In this document: piece after piece, positions 24,383 to 32,786 of the stretch | Layout: each line of letters begins with the position of its first letter | Numbering within the stretch: position 1 is the stretch's first letter | The notes under the pieces: generated by a model | What the model was told of the DNA's origin: nothing | Database searches by the model: none | What the model saw: only the letters and a program-made list of their open reading frames with translations | DNA from: Lachnospiraceae bacterium | GTDB taxonomy: Bacteria > Bacillota > Clostridia > Lachnospirales > Lachnospiraceae | DNA length: 38,344 nt | Assembly: GCA_021200695.1 (NCBI GenBank) | Contig: JAJQGF010000335.1 | Coordinates: 1 to 38,344 of the forward strand | Direction: 5' to 3' | Translations under genes and position numbers: made by a program

Positions 24383-26056
24383 TCATACAAGCTGTAGTCT
24401 GTTAATTGCCGAGAATATGGCTCTCACCGAGGCTCTTGTAATATTCGAGCTTACACCTACACCGTATGTCACACGACCCGTATCTGCATCAAGCAAATGT
24501 ATGTAAGCTGCAGCCTGCGAGTTTGCGCCGCTCTGAAGTGCATGCTCCTCATAGTCAAGTACCTTTATTTTTATACCAAGCTCCTCACACAGTCCTCTCT
24601 GAACCGCATCTATAGGGCCGTTACCAACTGCCTCAAAAAGCTTTTCTTCCCCATTTATGGTAAATACCACTGCAGCTCTTGTATCAAATTCACTTTTGAC
24701 CGAGCCGCTCAGGTCATCTATGCGCAGTCTTCTGAAATGCAGCGGCTCCTTTTTGTCAAGATATTCCGCTTTAAAGCATTCCATAATCTCATCCGGCGAT
24801 ACCTCTCCCTGCTTTTCCGACATAGTCTGAATCACATTGGCAAATTCCTTGTGCATTGCTTTTGGAAGCTTAAATCCAAAGTATGTGTCCATAATAAACG
24901 CGACTCCTCCCTTACCGGACTGCGAATTTATACGGACAATCGGTTCATACTCCCTGCCTATATCGGATGGGTCTATAGGCAGATATGGTACCTGCCATAT
25001 CTCGCTCCCTCTCTCCTTCATAGCCTTCACACCTTTGTTTATCGCATCCTGATGTGAACCGGAAAATGCAGTGAACACAAGCTTGCCGGCATACGGATGT
25101 CTGGGGTGTATAGGAAGCTTGCAGCATCTCTCATATATTTCTATAATTTCATTTATATGTTCAATATTAAGCTCCGGATTAATACCCTGTGAAAACATAT
25201 TATAAGCAATATTGAGAATATCAACATTTCCCGTGCGCTCACCGTTGCCAAAAAGCGTTCCCTCAACGCGGTCCGCTCCCGCAAGAAGCGCAAGCTCAGC
25301 GCTGGCAACTCCCGTTCCCCTGTCATTGTGGGGGTGAACGCTTACAATAATGCTTTCTCTGTTGTCAAGATGCTTTATCATCCATTCAATCTGGTCCGCA
25401 TACACATTTGGAGTATTCATCTCAACAGTCGACGGAAGGTTGATAATTATAGGCTCGTCAGGTGTTGGAACCCATTCTGAGGTTACCGCATTGCATATTT
25501 CAAGCGCGTAATCAAGCTCCGTTCCGGTAAAGCTTTCCGGTGAATACTCAAGAATAATCCTGCCCGGAAATTTCTCTGCTCTTTCCTTAACCATTGCTGT
25601 TCCCTTTACAGCTATTTCCGTAATATGCTCCTTATCCATGTTAAATACAACATCTCTCTGAAGTGTAGATGTGGAATTATAAATATGTACAATTGCCTGT
25701 TTACAGCCCTCTATAGCTTCAAAGGTTCGGTCTATAAGCTCCTCGCGGCACTGCGTAAGCACCTGCACCACCACGTCATCCGGAATCAGCTTTCTCTCCA
25801 CAAGCTGACGCAGAAAATCAAATTCAATCTGACTTGCTGCCGGAAATCCAATCTCAATTTCCTTAAAGCCAAGCTTAATAAGGTACTCAAACATTTCGAC
25901 CTTCTCTTCGACAATCATCGGGTCAATCAATGCCTGGTTGCCGTCGCGCAGGTCAACGCTGCACCATATGGGTGCTTTTGTTATCTCCCTGTTGGGCCAT
26001 TCCCTCTCAGGATAATTAACCACTGGATTTTTCTTATATCTCTTATAATTAAGCAT
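24383..26056 (-). CDS. leuA: 2-isopropylmalate synthase, LeuA type 2
   Basis: 557 residues, the length of the yeast/actinobacterial-type (LeuA type 2) enzyme. The first step of leucine synthesis is condensing 2-oxoisovalerate with acetyl-CoA. The catalytic TIM barrel begins with APIWCSVDLRDGNQAL (metal-binding Asp and active-site Arg), goes on with IEIGFPAASQIEFDF, and contains VHPHNDRGTG and EGTLFGNGERTGNVD. The allosteric C-terminal domain is near residues 425-555 and ends VGVSSNITRASVRAIFSAIN. I chose the ATG at 26056; GGAGG lies 11 bases upstream and AAAGGA is closer. The ATG at 26074 has no ribosome binding site and abuts the terminator T-tract. It is separated from the HPr gene by an intrinsic terminator and has no evident promoter of its own. 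Confidence 0.97.
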   Translation of the reverse strand: MLNYKRYKKNPVVNYPEREWPNREITKAPIWCSVDLRDGNQALIDPMIVEEKVEMFEYLIKLGFKEIEIGFPAASQIEFDFLRQLVERKLIPDDVVVQVLTQCREELIDRTFEAIEGCKQAIVHIYNSTSTLQRDVVFNMDKEHITEIAVKGTAMVKERAEKFPGRIILEYSPESFTGTELDYALEICNAVTSEWVPTPDEPIIINLPSTVEMNTPNVYADQIEWMIKHLDNRESIIVSVHPHNDRGTGVASAELALLAGADRVEGTLFGNGERTGNVDILNIAYNMFSQGINPELNIEHINEIIEIYERCCKLPIHPRHPYAGKLVFTAFSGSHQDAINKGVKAMKERGSEIWQVPYLPIDPSDIGREYEPIVRINSQSGKGGVAFIMDTYFGFKLPKAMHKEFANVIQTMSEKQGEVSPDEIMECFKAEYLDKKEPLHFRRLRIDDLSGSVKSEFDTRAAVVFTINGEEKLFEAVGNGPIDAVQRGLCEELGIKIKVLDYEEHALQSGANSQAAAYIHLLDADTGRVTYGVGVSSNITRASVRAIFSAINRLQLV

Positions 26057-26076
26057 ATTTTCCTTTTCCTCCATTT

Positions 26077-26107
26077 AAAAAAGCCCACCCGTATAATCGG
26101 ATGGGCT
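26077..26107 (-). terminator. Intrinsic terminator between the HPr gene and leuA
   Basis: On the minus strand, AGCCCATCCG and CGGGTGGGCT pair over ten positions (one G-U) around a six-base ATTATA loop at 26107-26082 and are followed by TTTTTT. It lies just after the HPr stop and about 20 bases before the leuA start. Confidence 0.9.
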
Positions 26108-26112
26108 TCCAA

Positions 26113-26376
26113 CTATTCTCCAAGACCACTTTCTACCGCCTGAACAAGAGTCTTAAGCGCTTCCTCTTCATCCTCGCCCTCGCAGACGAATTCTATTTCA
26201 TCTCCACACTTAACACATGCACCCAATACACTCAAAACACTTTTTGCGTTCGCCGTATTATCCCGAAACGAAAACGTAATTAACGATTTAAACTGCATTG
26301 CTTCTTTGCACAAAATACCTGCCGGTCTGAGATGCAAGCCGGTGGGATTTTTTATTACCACCTTCTGACTTACCAT
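26113..26376 (-). CDS. ptsH: HPr phosphocarrier protein
   Basis: 87 residues, normal HPr length. His15 lies in NPTGLHLRPAG, the residue phosphorylated by enzyme I, and Ser46 in NAKSVLSVLGA, the HPr kinase site in Firmicutes; both positions fit the numbering of the family exactly. So it is a true HPr rather than Crh, which lacks His15. The ATG at 26376 has GGAGG upstream; the GTG at 26394 would swallow the ribosome binding site. It has its own promoter and a terminator right behind it. No enzyme I gene is adjacent. The residue after Leu14-His15 is Leu instead of the common Ala, a small oddity. Confidence 0.94.
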   Translation of the reverse strand: MVSQKVVIKNPTGLHLRPAGILCKEAMQFKSLITFSFRDNTANAKSVLSVLGACVKCGDEIEFVCEGEDEEEALKTLVQAVESGLGE

Positions 26377-26432
26377 AAGCCTACCTCCAATCACGCTGTA
26401 CTTTCACCGTCAGCATAGCCTTCCCTGAATTT

Positions 26433-26461
26433 ATAATATCAGATTTAAAATACATTCACAA
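26433..26461 (-). promoter_or_regulatory. Promoter of ptsH
   Basis: Minus strand -35 TTGTGA (26461-26456), 17-base spacer, -10 TATTAT (26438-26433). It is about 50 bases upstream of the ribosome binding site. It probably also serves leuA by read-through. Confidence 0.65.
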
Positions 26462-26509
26462 GCTGTTTTACAAAAATATAATAAATTACCGCCTTTTTAT
26501 TATAAGGCT

Positions 26510-27859
26510 TTAAAACATGATATCCTGAATTAATGCCGCCAGCTTTACAGCTTCATTCTGAATAACCTCCTGTTCCTTTCCCTCAATCATAACCCGGACA
26601 AGCGGTTCAGTTCCCGAGGGTCTTATAAGCACTCTGCCCTCGCCTGCAAACCTTCTCTCAAGCTCGTCTATGGCAGCTGCTATTTCAGGATACTCCATAT
26701 ATTTTTCTTTTTTGTGATTCGCAACATTTGCATTTACAAGCGCCTGTGGAAGCACCTCCATAATGCCCGCCAGCTCAGACAGACTCTTACCCGTCTCCAC
26801 CATAACCTGTAAAAGGTGAAGTGCAGAAAGAAGTCCGTCGCCTGTCGTATTCTCGTCAAGGAAAATTATATGTCCGGACTGTTCACCGCCCAGACTTGCG
26901 CCTATCTCCTTCATTCTTTCGAGCACATATCTGTCGCCAACCTTTGTTCTTTCCAGTTTTATTCCACATTTTTCGCACATAATGGAAAATCCAAGATTAC
27001 TCATCACTGTGGCAACTATAGTATTATTTTTAAGCCTTCCCTTATCCTTAAGATAGCTTCCGACCACAGCCATAATCCTGTCTCCGTCAACAATATTGCC
27101 ATTCTCGTCAACGGCAAGAAGTCTGTCTGCATCACCGTCAAACGCAAGGCCAACTGCTGCTTTCTCATAGACTACTCTTGCCTGAAGCTCCTGCATATGC
27201 GTTGAACCGCAGTTTGCATTGATATTAGTGCCATCCGGGCTGTTGTGTATAGCCACCACATTCGCCCCCAGCTCCTTCAGCGTCTCAACGGATGTATAAA
27301 ACGAGGCTCCCTCAGCGCAGTCTACCACTATTTTCATCCCATTAAGCTCAATATTCACAGAGCGCATCGCGTGATTAATATACTCCTCCCTTGCGTCCGT
27401 GCGGAGTTTTATTTTTCCCACACCCGGGCCTATCGGGAACTTCACGCCTGACATTCCGTTCCTTATCAGCGCCTCGATTTCATCCTCCAAATCATCCGGC
27501 AGCTTATATCCGTCTCCGTCAAAAAATTTAATTCCATTAAATTCCACGGGATTGTGAGAGGCTGAAATCACAACACCTGCATCAACCTTATATTTCTGTG
27601 TTAGATATGCTACCGCAGGAGTCGGCATAACCCCGACATATACACAGTTTGCGCCTACAGAGCATGCGCCTGCCATAAGCGCATTAGCAAGCATATCACC
27701 CGAAATCCTGGTGTCGCATCCGACCATTATTGTCGGTTTATGTTCTTTTTCCTTTGTGAGTACGTATGCACCCGCCTGCCCCAGCTGCATAGCAAGCACA
27801 GGTGTCAATTCCTCATTGGCAATTCCTCTGACGCCATCTGTTCCAAATAATCTGGACAT
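26510..27859 (-). CDS. glmM: Phosphoglucosamine mutase
   Basis: 449 residues, full length. It starts RLFGTDGVRGIAN and has the catalytic phospho-Ser loop ISASHNPVEFNG (Ser101), the metal-binding DGDADRLLAVD, the sugar-binding GGEQSGHI and the phosphate-binding RPSGTEPLVRVM. It converts glucosamine-6-phosphate to glucosamine-1-phosphate on the way to UDP-GlcNAc and so feeds both peptidoglycan and the surface glycans encoded nearby. AGAGGA precedes the ATG at 27859. Third gene of the classical cdaA-cdaR-glmM set. A weak hairpin (GCCTT/AAGGC, no T-tract) follows the stop. Confidence 0.97.
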   Translation of the reverse strand: MSRLFGTDGVRGIANEELTPVLAMQLGQAGAYVLTKEKEHKPTIMVGCDTRISGDMLANALMAGACSVGANCVYVGVMPTPAVAYLTQKYKVDAGVVISASHNPVEFNGIKFFDGDGYKLPDDLEDEIEALIRNGMSGVKFPIGPGVGKIKLRTDAREEYINHAMRSVNIELNGMKIVVDCAEGASFYTSVETLKELGANVVAIHNSPDGTNINANCGSTHMQELQARVVYEKAAVGLAFDGDADRLLAVDENGNIVDGDRIMAVVGSYLKDKGRLKNNTIVATVMSNLGFSIMCEKCGIKLERTKVGDRYVLERMKEIGASLGGEQSGHIIFLDENTTGDGLLSALHLLQVMVETGKSLSELAGIMEVLPQALVNANVANHKKEKYMEYPEIAAAIDELERRFAGEGRVLIRPSGTEPLVRVMIEGKEQEVIQNEAVKLAALIQDIMF

Positions 27860-27892
27860 AATTCCTCTTTTCTGCCATATTATCAGGCATTT

Positions 27893-29170
27893 TTAATCTT
27901 CTGCCGCACGTATCTGCACATGCACAACTACATCCTCAGCAATAACTATATCTTCATCTAATGTAATGCCTGCCGACATATAATAAGAGCCCTGACTGAG
28001 TGCAGAAATATCCTGCTCCTCCATCCATTCGGATATGTCTATAACCCCCTTGATTTCGGATTCCTGAAGAGAATTCACCATATCCCCCAGACCCTTTACC
28101 TGAAGCTCATATTCCTCAGTGTCGTCTATCAGTATCGCCTCAAAGCCCTCAGGAATATTTGTAAAGCTTATATTAGACGCAGCTATCATCAGACTTCTGT
28201 CCACAACAGGCTCTATATATACGGTAACCTCGACTTCTCCGTCAAAATCTGAATCCGCAAGCTTTACATTACCCGTTATATAGTCGCTTATATCTACAGT
28301 CTGAACTACATTCTCCTCTGCATCTGTAATATCCACAGCTTCTGCAGGTATTGAAATACTGCTTACATTTGAAAGCGCTGAGCTGCTTCCTGCAATTTTA
28401 ACCGTAGAAGGAGACGCTTCCACAACTCCGGTCGTCATATAGCCGTTCGCAGGCTCGCCCTCATAATCAATTTCTATAGGTACCTCCTTAGTTGCAAGCA
28501 CCTCCACAGAAACCTTTGCATAGTCAGTCTGCTTATCTATATTTTCCTGTGTAATCACATTTCCGTCCTTATCGTAGAGCTTTATCTCCATATTTGCCGA
28601 AAGGCTGCTGGAAGCTCCCTCCACATTAATGTCAACCTTAGCGGCCGAGACTGTCTCCACCGCAGACTTGGGACCGGATATTTCAAGCATATTCTGGTCA
28701 AGGGTTATATTTCCAAGAATATAACCGTCCTCCACCTCACCTACAATATTGTATCTGAGGGACACATACTTGCTTGCTTTATCCTCCACACTTAATTTGA
28801 CCACATCATGATTTCCCGTTATCTCTACAGACTCATCATCAGCATTCTGTATATAATATGTTATTGCTATGGTATTGATATCCGTCAGCTTGCTCATATC
28901 TGCTTCCGCAATAATATCGCTGCTTCTAATCTCAGTAACAACACTTCTCGGCGCACGCACCGTAACCTTTACCGTATCGGTATCCTCCAACACCTCATAT
29001 ACCTTATTCTCAGCATCAAGCAGCTCCGTATTTGTAAGATTAACGGTTATATTGCCAAAAGATTTTGAATCAGTCGGGTCCTCTATCTGTATAATCAAAA
29101 TCCAGATTGTCGCGGCAAGAAAGAGGGAGGTAAGCTTCAATATCCAATTATGAAATAGTTTATTCTTCAT
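27893..29170 (-). CDS. cdaR: YbbR-domain protein CdaR, regulator of CdaA
   Basis: 425 residues. One N-terminal membrane helix (LTSLFLAATIWILIIQI) is followed by an extracytoplasmic array of about four YbbR domains, each with the pattern V-x-V-x-V...P-x-x-V, for example VKVTVRAPRSVVTEI, LEISGPKSAVETVSAAKVDI, STVKIAGSSSALSNVSSISI and YELQVKGLGDMVNSLQ. It partners with CdaA and modulates c-di-AMP synthesis. AAGGAG lies 11 bases before the ATG at 29170, which follows the cdaA stop by one base. Confidence 0.94.
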   Translation of the reverse strand: MKNKLFHNWILKLTSLFLAATIWILIIQIEDPTDSKSFGNITVNLTNTELLDAENKVYEVLEDTDTVKVTVRAPRSVVTEIRSSDIIAEADMSKLTDINTIAITYYIQNADDESVEITGNHDVVKLSVEDKASKYVSLRYNIVGEVEDGYILGNITLDQNMLEISGPKSAVETVSAAKVDINVEGASSSLSANMEIKLYDKDGNVITQENIDKQTDYAKVSVEVLATKEVPIEIDYEGEPANGYMTTGVVEASPSTVKIAGSSSALSNVSSISIPAEAVDITDAEENVVQTVDISDYITGNVKLADSDFDGEVEVTVYIEPVVDRSLMIAASNISFTNIPEGFEAILIDDTEEYELQVKGLGDMVNSLQESEIKGVIDISEWMEEQDISALSQGSYYMSAGITLDEDIVIAEDVVVHVQIRAAED

Positions 29171-29171
29171 T

Positions 29172-30038
29172 CTATGAACGGCTCCTTCCCTTCCATTTTC
29201 TGTTGTTTTTGCTCTTATCCTCCGACTCCCCTATCATTATCTCACGTATTTTTTCCCTGAGCTCATCAGCGTTAAGATTTCTTTCAAGCGCACCCTCATA
29301 AGCAATGCTTACCTTACCCGTTTCCTCTGAAACAATTATGGTAAGAGAATCCGTAACCTCTGAAATTCCTACTCCTGCCCTATGTCTGGTTCCCAGCTCC
29401 TTGCTCAGGCCGGTATTGTCTGACAAGGGCAGATAACAGGTTGCCGAGGTTATGCGGTTGCCGCGTACAATAACAGCACCGTCGTGAAGCGGTGTATTAT
29501 GCTCAAAAATATTTATTAAAAGCTGGCTGCTTACAATTCCGTCCACATCTATTCCGGTTCTCTCATAGTCTCTTAAGGACTCATTTCTCTCAAGCACTAT
29601 CAGAGCTCCCGTTCGTGCCTTTCCCATTTCAAAGGAAGCCTTTACCATCTCCACAATGGTTTTCTCGGAAATTATCTCCTCCTCCCGCCGTCCGGCATCA
29701 AACGGAAGAACGGATGTGATAATATTCTTCTTTCCCAGCTCCTCCAATGCCTTTCTGAGCTCGGGCTGCATCACAATTATCAAGGCTATCGCCGCAAAGC
29801 TGAGAACATTTTTAGCTATCCAGAGAATTGTAGACATATTTAAAATATCAGCAATCAAAAGAAATGCACAGATTACTATTATGCCCTTAAGCAGCGCCCA
29901 CGCTCTTGTGCTCTTCATCCATACTAAAATATAATACAACAAAATGGCAATAATAAGAATTTCCACAACATCCATAAAATCCATTGTTGTTCTATATGTG
30001 CTGAAATTTTTTAAATAATTTAATATCTGTTCACGCAT
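29172..30038 (-). CDS. cdaA: Diadenylate cyclase CdaA
   Basis: 288 residues. Three N-terminal membrane helices (to about residue 90) carry a cytoplasmic DAC domain with the DGA motif at 186-188 (PLHDGAVIV) and RHR at 218-220 (GTRHRAGVG), followed by SLTIIVSEETGKVSIA. It makes c-di-AMP from two ATP, the signal controlling potassium and osmolyte uptake and wall homeostasis. GGAG four bases before the ATG at 30038 supports the start. The order cdaA-cdaR-glmM is conserved in Firmicutes, and GlmM is known to bind and restrain CdaA. Confidence 0.97.
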   Translation of the reverse strand: MREQILNYLKNFSTYRTTMDFMDVVEILIIAILLYYILVWMKSTRAWALLKGIIVICAFLLIADILNMSTILWIAKNVLSFAAIALIIVMQPELRKALEELGKKNIITSVLPFDAGRREEEIISEKTIVEMVKASFEMGKARTGALIVLERNESLRDYERTGIDVDGIVSSQLLINIFEHNTPLHDGAVIVRGNRITSATCYLPLSDNTGLSKELGTRHRAGVGISEVTDSLTIIVSEETGKVSIAYEGALERNLNADELREKIREIMIGESEDKSKNNRKWKGRSRS

Positions 30039-30076
30039 ACCACTCCGCTACCTGTTTCCAATACAATCAAGACGTC

Positions 30077-31159
30077 TTAAAACAACTCTTCAAAATCATC
30101 ATCATTATCACTGCCAATCGTAACGCTCTTACCTGTGCCTCTTCTGTAGCCCCTGGTATTATCATAATCCCTTGTACGCGAAGCTCCCCTCGGCGCCGAA
30201 GTTCTCTCAGTGGTTACATTCCTTCCACCTGAGCGTTGTGTGTTGATGCGTTTTACCGTCTTGGTCTGAGCCGTCACTGTCATCTTGGGTACTGCCTTAA
30301 CGTAGTAATAATACTCATCATCCTCAAACTGTACCTTCTCAGTGCGGCTGTAATCCACACAAAACCGGAAAAATTCTATAACCTTTGCCGCCAAAAATGT
30401 TACTATCGCACCAATCAGCACATTAAGCACTGACAGATTTGTGTCATAAAGCAAATCTCCGACAAGCAGTATCACAAGATTTACCATTATACCTGCCGCT
30501 ATCGCTATTGTCCATGAGTAATCCATAGACATCCTTCTTATCATATATACCACCAAAACGGTGACGGTAAATGCCACCAGCGTAATCATCATCTGCCGGT
30601 TTCCCAATATACCGTCTATAATAAGCCTTATCCTGGCAACAGCTTCATCATCGCCCATAGTATTTATAGCGGCTGAATTGCCTGTAACCGTATACAGCAG
30701 GTAATATATGATAACGCCGCACCCCACCGATACCGCAGATGCCGGCCCTCCAATAAGTCCCATTGCAACCGGTATTATATAGGGGAGCTTATATATACAA
30801 AAAAGCGGTGTGAGCAGCACCACTATGGAATCCTTAGGGCAGAAGCGCAGATATAAAAGAAACATCAGCATATAAACGGCAAAGCCTACAAGCGCCACCT
30901 CCACGGAAAGCGCATACATATGCATAAGCGATACCAGCGCCGCCAGAAAAACCATGACCCCAACAGGCAGAAATGAACACAAAAGCGCAATTATAAGCAC
31001 AACTGCAATATTATCTATTCCTGTCATGTACCCCAGCCTGCTGTTTATGGAATTGAAAACCACAAATGCCAGAATAAACTTTATGATTGGAAGAATAAAT
31101 ACCTCATTCCTGCTGTAAAACAGCTTGAGTTTTTCTCTTAATTCCAGTAAATCAGTCAT
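30077..31159 (-). CDS. Multi-pass membrane protein with charged cytoplasmic tail, unknown function
   Basis: 360 residues. About eight hydrophobic segments reach to residue ~270 (FILPIIKFILAFVVFNSI; IAVVLIIALLCSFLPVGVMV; VALVGFAVYMLMFLLYLRF and others). A tail follows with an acidic/Tyr patch (FEDDEYYYYVKAVPKMTV), a basic Arg/Thr/Gly-rich stretch and a final SDNDDDFEELF. I do not recognise a named family; similar proteins occur in front of cdaA in Lachnospiraceae and are at times labelled permease without evidence. GGAGG precedes the ATG at 31159. It shares the operon with cdaA (38-base gap), so a role in c-di-AMP control, osmotic homeostasis or envelope growth is a fair guess. Confidence 0.72.
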   Translation of the reverse strand: MTDLLELREKLKLFYSRNEVFILPIIKFILAFVVFNSINSRLGYMTGIDNIAVVLIIALLCSFLPVGVMVFLAALVSLMHMYALSVEVALVGFAVYMLMFLLYLRFCPKDSIVVLLTPLFCIYKLPYIIPVAMGLIGGPASAVSVGCGVIIYYLLYTVTGNSAAINTMGDDEAVARIRLIIDGILGNRQMMITLVAFTVTVLVVYMIRRMSMDYSWTIAIAAGIMVNLVILLVGDLLYDTNLSVLNVLIGAIVTFLAAKVIEFFRFCVDYSRTEKVQFEDDEYYYYVKAVPKMTVTAQTKTVKRINTQRSGGRNVTTERTSAPRGASRTRDYDNTRGYRRGTGKSVTIGSDNDDDFEELF

Positions 31160-31188
31160 ACTTTCCTCCGAATTATTTCCCTATACGC

Positions 31189-31575
31189 CTATTCACTGTA
31201 TAGGGAATTTAATTTCTTAAGGTTGTGATAATAAAGCTTCAGGCTCTTTTTAGCCTTTGAATACTTATATGCGCACACCCCATAGCATGCGGCACTGTAT
31301 ACCACAACAAGCCCCGCATATAACAGCAGTGCGTTTTTTGCAAATGTAACCAAATCCATTTTGTAAATATCCTGCATAAATGTCTCAAAATCATAAAAAA
31401 TGAATAAGGCAAACAATACCCCGAAGGATATTGTTGCACAGACAACCGCCTTTAGCACCTGAACAGCTATGTAGTCACTGCGGAAATATCTGCCGATGGC
31501 CATATTCTTCCTGCCTTCATGCTCCTCATATGAAGCCATTTTAGTCATCAGTATGATACGCTCTTCATTCAGCAT
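31189..31575 (-). CDS. Small two-helix membrane protein, unknown function
   Basis: 128 residues. A cytoplasmic N-terminus of ~40 residues, two membrane helices (VLKAVVCATISFGVLFALFI; ALLLYAGLVVVYSAACYGVC) and a basic helical C-terminus (KYSKAKKSLKLYYHNLKKLN). No family recognised. GGAGG precedes the ATG at 31575. It is 29 bases before the next membrane gene and 23 bases after yvyF. Cotranscription with the larger membrane protein suggests they act together. Confidence 0.7.
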   Translation of the reverse strand: MLNEERIILMTKMASYEEHEGRKNMAIGRYFRSDYIAVQVLKAVVCATISFGVLFALFIFYDFETFMQDIYKMDLVTFAKNALLLYAGLVVVYSAACYGVCAYKYSKAKKSLKLYYHNLKKLNSLYSE

Positions 31576-31598
31576 ATATTACCTCCATAACCTTCACT

Positions 31599-32012
31599 TT
31601 ATAAAAATCTCATCTTTGCGCCCGAGCCGTCAGTCTTATTACGCGGAGGCGCCACATGTCCGGTGGGCTGGTTGCCCTTTAAAACATTCTTAAAGCCATT
31701 TGTCATTTCAAGCTTGCATTTATCACAGTATCTTCCGCTTCTTATGGGAGCGCCGCAGCTCTCACAGTTAAGGAAAATAGGAGAGTTCTCAGTAATTTCA
31801 AGCCTATCCTCCCTAAGCCACTGTCTTATCTGCGAGGCCTCAACATCACATTCCTCAGAAACCTCGGGTATACCCACACCCGGATTGGCGCGTATATACT
31901 CCTTTACCTCGTTAAACTTTATTTCCATCTTTTCCCTGCACGGCTGGCAGAGACACGCGCCCGCAACATAGTTAAAAATACGTCCACAGCTTTTACAGTT
32001 TCTAATATTCAT
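31599..32012 (-). CDS. yvyF: YvyF-like flagellar-region zinc-ribbon/HTH protein
   Basis: 137 residues. An N-terminal zinc ribbon (NCKSCGRIF ... CLCQPC), a central helix-turn-helix-like segment (VGIPEVSEECDVEASQIRQWLREDRL) and a second zinc ribbon (CESCGAPIRSGRYCDKC) match the TIGR03826/YvyF flagellar-region family. In B. subtilis yvyF follows comFC and precedes flgM; here it follows comFC, but the flagellar genes flgM and flgK are absent downstream. AGAGG stands before the ATG at 32012. Its role in flagellar control is not settled. Confidence 0.85.
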   Translation of the reverse strand: MNIRNCKSCGRIFNYVAGACLCQPCREKMEIKFNEVKEYIRANPGVGIPEVSEECDVEASQIRQWLREDRLEITENSPIFLNCESCGAPIRSGRYCDKCKLEMTNGFKNVLKGNQPTGHVAPPRNKTDGSGAKMRFL

Positions 32013-32054
32013 AGTTTACCTCTCTTCCGCAAAAAATATCGGTTTTAAGCTTCA

Positions 32055-32786
32055 CTACATTCCCTGACCACAGGCAAGCGTAATAAAATAAATATTTTTT
32101 ACTCCGGCCTTCCTAAGCACAGCCGCGGCTTCGTCTATCGTACTGCCTGTAGTGTATATGTCGTCTATTATTAGAATCGTATCTAATTTTACATCATTTT
32201 GAGCTATAATAAAAGCCTTTTTCAAATTATTTTGCCGTTCAACAGGATTTTGCAGCTTTAAAGGCTTCGTATTCTTCACCCTGCGCAGTAATTTTTTGTA
32301 AACCGGTATGCCGGAATACCCTGAAACTGCCTCTGCAATAAGCTCCGCCTGATTGTATCCGCGCTTTTTTCTCCTGCTTTTGTGAAGGGGAATCGGAACA
32401 AGTGCGTCAGGAGATACCTCTCTGATAAAATCCCCCAGATACCGGAATATTTCTTCCCCAAAGAAATCTGCATACTCTGCCCTTCCACCATACTTAAAAC
32501 GATAAATTGCCTCCGCCACACTGTCATATTCATACAGGGCTCTGCCTCTTATATAATTATGCTGCCTCCGCCGACAGTCTTCGCAGTATTCTCCCTGTTT
32601 TCTTAATTTTTTCCCGCACCTCATGCACCATGGCGGCGATATAAGCTTCAGCCTTCCCATACACCGCAGGCATATTTTTTCACCATAGGGAACGACTATT
32701 CCGTCACAGATTGGACAGCGCAGCGGAAAAAGCCACTGCATAATTATTTTTGCAGCTTTGTCAAAAAATTTCAGCATATTTCGCAT
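32055..32786 (-). CDS. comFC: ComFC-family phosphoribosyltransferase-like protein
   Basis: 243 residues. Cys-rich N-terminus with two zinc pairs (PLRCPICDG, ICLRCM, CMRCGK, YCEDCRR), then LYEYDSVAEAIYRFKYGGR, PIPLHKSRRKKRGYNQAELI and the PRPP-binding loop ILIIDDIYTTGSTIDEA. Required in natural transformation of B. subtilis, and similar to DNA-uptake protein GntX/ComF. The 5' end overlaps the recD2 stop. Neither the ATG at 32786 nor the one at 32777 has a good ribosome binding site, so translation is likely coupled to recD2 and the start may be nine bases shorter. Confidence 0.93.
   Translation of the reverse strand: MRNMLKFFDKAAKIIMQWLFPLRCPICDGIVVPYGEKICLRCMGRLKLISPPWCMRCGKKLRKQGEYCEDCRRRQHNYIRGRALYEYDSVAEAIYRFKYGGRAEYADFFGEEIFRYLGDFIREVSPDALVPIPLHKSRRKKRGYNQAELIAEAVSGYSGIPVYKKLLRRVKNTKPLKLQNPVERQNNLKKAFIIAQNDVKLDTILIIDDIYTTGSTIDEAAAVLRKAGVKNIYFITLACGQGM

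Noticed and set aside
24383-26056. Leader peptide or T-box control of leuA
   Set aside because: The short space before leuA is filled by the HPr terminator; no leucine-rich short frame and no T-box-like conserved segment was found.
26377-26509. Possible glmM terminator (GCCTT/AAGGC hairpin)
   Set aside because: Five-pair stem with an AT-rich loop and no T-tract directly behind it; too weak to list.
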